A program made the translations under genes and the position numbers. A DNA stretch of 61,046 bases from Sergeia podlipaevii (Eukaryota > Euglenozoa > Kinetoplastea > Trypanosomatida > Trypanosomatidae), in the NCBI GenBank assembly GCA_030849805.1, contig JASANZ010002167.1, positions 1 through 61,046 on the forward strand, given 5' to 3'. Below the pieces are notes generated by a model. It was not told the origin of the DNA and made no database searches. It saw only the letters and a program-made list of their open reading frames with translations. The stretch's first letter is position 1, and each line of letters begins with the position of its first letter. Positions 58,653 through 61,046 of this stretch are shown here, in pieces.

Positions 58653-59760
58653 GGGGATGGACTGCAGAGTCGCCCCCTGAGTGGGACAGAGGGTCGTCAT
58701 GTGTGTTTGTTGTTGGTAGGGTGTGTGTATTTTTGTTCACTTTTTGTGAGCTTTGCAGGGTTTGTAGTGATGGTTGGTGGATTGAAGTGGGTGATAAATT
58801 AGAAGGTGTTGCTTTTGTTGGTTTTGTTGTCGTAAATGGTGTGTTGTTACTGTGAAGTGATTTGTTTTTTTCGGGTTTCTTTGTTGTGTCATATGTGTTT
58901 GTTGTGGTGACTGTTTGCAGTGGAGCTCTTATAGTTTGTTTTGAAAAAGGGAGGGAATGTTATTGTGGTGCGGAGTTTTAGTTCGTGCTTCTCGAGGTAA
59001 GTGAAATCATTGCAGTTGCACATTGCTGGGGTAAACTGTAATTCTTTGAATGCGGCTCTATAAAGGCCAATTACCTTGAAAGAATATCGTCGGTAGACTT
59101 GTATAGTAACCCAACTACAGTACTCTGAGCGACGAGATTTCACGTGGGTTGAGTGTGCCTGGTTGCACCCACGCGACCTAGTTGGAGAATGTGCAGCGGA
59201 GGTGTGGCTCAGCTATACAGTGGTTAGGTGTCTGCAGTGCTGGGGGTCTTCAAGTTTGTAAAGGCTTGTCACTGGTGGGGATGTGCTGAGGTATGAACGG
59301 CTTGGTGAGTGTTGACACACTTGCGTTCGAATGCCACATTACAGGTGATGTGTCTGTGTTAATGCATTACGCTTCTCTCTGAACTCATGGTGACTTATAA
59401 AAAATCCATCTTTCATCACTAAGGACAACTTATCGTTATGTGTGGTGCAGTTATGAGGTTGAGTCTTCATTTTTATTTTAGTGGCGGCGCCATGTTGAGA
59501 AGATCTGTTGTCTCCTTAGTTGTCATAGATACCCTTAGACATTTGCTATTGTGAAGCCAAGAGTTAGCTGACCCCGTTGTCAGGTTGTGAGTAACCCGCG
59601 GAGGAACATTATACCGAACTCAGGGGACATGGGGGTAGAGGCACACGCGTCGCAAGACCTTGCTGTGGGCAGTCATAGCAAGAGTAGGAGAAATCCTGTC
59701 ACACCTTGAATGAGGGTAGACGATAAAGAAGCGGTGTTGCCTAGGGTCTTCAATAAAGAG
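58653..59760. other. G/T-rich then mixed non-coding region
   Basis: G/T-rich to about 58960, then of mixed composition. No open frame has convincing coding character, and no tRNA fold is evident. It lies right of the N and may belong to a different genomic context from the gene array. Confidence 0.5.
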
Positions 59761-59769
59761 GTGCCCATG

Positions 59770-60140
59770 GGCTCACGCGCGGGTTCTTTTTTTCTTCTGG
59801 TAGCACCGCCCTTGGTAGAGATCAAAACTGGGCCGCCGGCGCATGCTAGAAGGGGAGGAAAGGCATTTACACCTACCACTACCATCGGTTATGTGGGAGT
59901 CAGCCGTTCAAGAGACACCGAAGCTCATACCCACTAAAACCTCCGGGGTGGAGAATGAAATTCACCGCACTGCCGTTTCTAGCATGCGTGGCGACCCAGC
60001 CGGCGCTGGATCCCCTGTGGCTGCTCTCCAGTCATAGGTGTGAAGCCATGGTAAAGTCTTGACGACCGACAAGAATGAGCTTGACTTGCATTAGCATAGC
60101 TCAGTGAAATAGAGAAAAAGATTTACCTCATAGTGCTTCC
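59770..60140 (+). repeat. diverged repeat, copy A (forward)
   Basis: Aligns by eye with the reverse complement of 60600-60965 over about 350 nt with many substitutions and small indels. Best-conserved cores are 59843-59880 and 60001-60017 (contains GCGCTGGATCCCCTG). One frame retains a peptide GDPAGAGSPVAAL similar to one in copy B. Confidence 0.65.
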
Positions 60141-60344
60141 CTTATTGCGTGGCGCTGGATGCTAACGGATGGTTCGTTCGAGCAAGAAGCTCAGTGACAC
60201 CTAGTGCTTCGAAGTGGTTTCCCACGTCGACTCAAACTCAGAGTGATGGCCTCAGTTCGGTACAGAAACCAGAGGTATGCACCTGTAACGCCGTGAGGAA
60301 GGACTTGGCGGCGCCTGTTGATAAACCACGTTGCCAATTGGCTC

Positions 60345-60460
60345 TATTTAACCCTCAAAACCGCAGGGGCCACGCGCGAGTTGCTGCTATGTAGTTCTAT
60401 TTCGCCTAGAGCTCTCCAGCAGCGTGGGATAGCCATGGGAGTGATCTGGCTATGTGCGAA
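60345..60460 (+). repeat. possible third diverged copy
   Basis: A stretch with GCTCTCCAGC, then AGCCATGGGAGTGATCTG, resembles the part of copy A from about 60020 to 60062 (GCTCTCCAG, AGCCATGGTAAAGTCTTG). Similarity upstream of it is weak. Confidence 0.35.
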
Positions 60461-60599
60461 ACATGGTGCTATGGGTGAAAATTTATTTGTTGTTGCACCT
60501 TGCTGAGGCCCCTGCTCAAGGTTACAGTAGACATGCAAAACCATGTTGCAGAAGTATGTGCTTCCCAGGTAGTGTCAAAAGGATCCGTCGATTGCGTTT

Positions 60600-60965
60600 A
60601 GAATCTCAAGCTCAGGGAAGCACAATTAGGCAATCTGCTTCCCTGAGCTGCGCAAGTGCATGCTAGGGTCACTTCTGTGGTCGTAAAAGATCCTGCCATG
60701 TCCTACAGCAATGCCTTCGGAGAGCGACTGCAGGGGATCCAGCACCGGTTTCGTTGCCCACGCGTGCTCGAAACAGGAGCGGGGTGAAATACCTGGTTTT
60801 CCCACCCCGGGGGTCTTTATTGGCCATGAGCCCAGGTGTCTCTCCTATGGCTGAGTTCCGCATAACCAGCAGTGGTATGCGTAAATGCATTTCCTACCCT
60901 TCTCGCATTTGCTAGCGGTCCAGTGCCGCTCCTACAAAGAAAGCGCCACGGGAGAGAAAAGAATA
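60600..60965 (-). repeat. diverged repeat, copy B (inverted)
   Basis: Inverted counterpart of copy A. Conserved cores on the + strand are 60731-60748 (complement of the GGATCC core) and 60872-60917. The minus-strand peptide GNETGAGSPAVAL parallels that of copy A. It may be a degenerate mobile element or subtelomere-type repeat; no protein family recognised. Confidence 0.65.
60609..60649. repeat. perfect 14-bp inverted repeat (hairpin)
   Basis: AGCTCAGGGAAGCA at 60609-60622 and its exact reverse complement TGCTTCCCTGAGCT at 60636-60649 are separated by a 13-nt loop. It lies inside the inverted repeat copy B. Confidence 0.95.
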
Positions 60966-61046
60966 TAGTTGTATATACCCACGTGGATCTGCTTCTGGGC
61001 CGTGTCTTTGCTGCTGATGGTAGCGTGATGGGGGGGCGAAAGGGGG

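Noticed and set aside
58430..58855. Cys/Trp/Val-rich open frames over the minisatellite
   Set aside because: They arise from the stop-free 11-nt repeat in several frames and cross an N.
59200..59280. tRNA-like stretch (GTGGCTCAGCTATACAGTGG)
   Set aside because: It resembles a D-arm, but I could not find matching acceptor, anticodon and T arms.
57879..61046. Telomere or kinetoplast minicircle sequence at the right end
   Set aside because: No TTAGGG/CCCTAA arrays and no GGGGTTGGTGTA-type conserved block were found.

Overview
The window comes from the nuclear genome of a trypanosomatid kinetoplastid. About 25 intronless protein genes lie head-to-tail on the + strand from 875 to 57832. They are separated by AT-rich spacers full of poly-pyrimidine tracts, (GT)n, (CT)n, (ATT)n and (GTT)n runs, as expected for polycistronic transcription with spliced-leader trans-splicing. 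TAA, TAG and TGA all end genes, so the nuclear code is standard. Coding GC is roughly 55%. The genus cannot be fixed from sequence alone. From memory, the order trifunctional enzyme alpha / M3 oligopeptidase / proline dehydrogenase resembles Leishmania chromosome 26; this was not checked.

Layout. 0.9-17.3 kb: a membrane-bound purple-acid-phosphatase-like protein, a type I membrane protein, farnesyltransferase beta, COG7, a PhoD-like ectoprotein, a METTL21/FAM86-type methyltransferase, a 79-residue protein and a probably dual-acylated small protein. 17.3-26.3 kb: a 3.8 kb gene-free stretch, a 1225-residue low-complexity protein, and another 1.6 kb spacer. 26.3-36 kb: an alpha/beta hydrolase, a DsbA-like protein, a single-RRM protein, an mPGES2-like GST-fold protein and mitochondrial trifunctional enzyme alpha. 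36.4-36.56 kb: a very GC-rich patch bounded by C-runs, followed by a lower-GC block with an M3A oligopeptidase and a WD-like protein. 42-57.8 kb: a U-box protein, proline dehydrogenase, CDP-DAG synthase, two near-identical eS28 genes, a MIT-domain protein, a leucine-rich-repeat protein, a candidate RNase MRP Rmp1/Nepro-like protein and a second LRR-like protein.

57.8-61.05 kb is different. It holds a 15-nt repeat over a stop codon, the possible 3' end of a minus-strand gene, a C-run with one N, an 11-nt minisatellite, and about 1.9 kb without convincing genes that carries diverged repeats in inverted orientation and a perfect 14-bp hairpin. The join at the N may be a scaffold join, so its two sides may not be contiguous in the genome.

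The genes are mostly housekeeping: mitochondrial fatty-acid and proline oxidation, phospholipid synthesis, Golgi tethering, prenylation and translation. As is usual in trypanosomatids, adjacency need not mean joint function. The observations most worth following up are two secreted phosphatase-fold proteins with altered metal-ligand positions, the candidate Rmp1 homologue, the GC patch with its compositional shift, the gene-conversion-like identity of the eS28 pair, and the unclassified repeat family at the right end.
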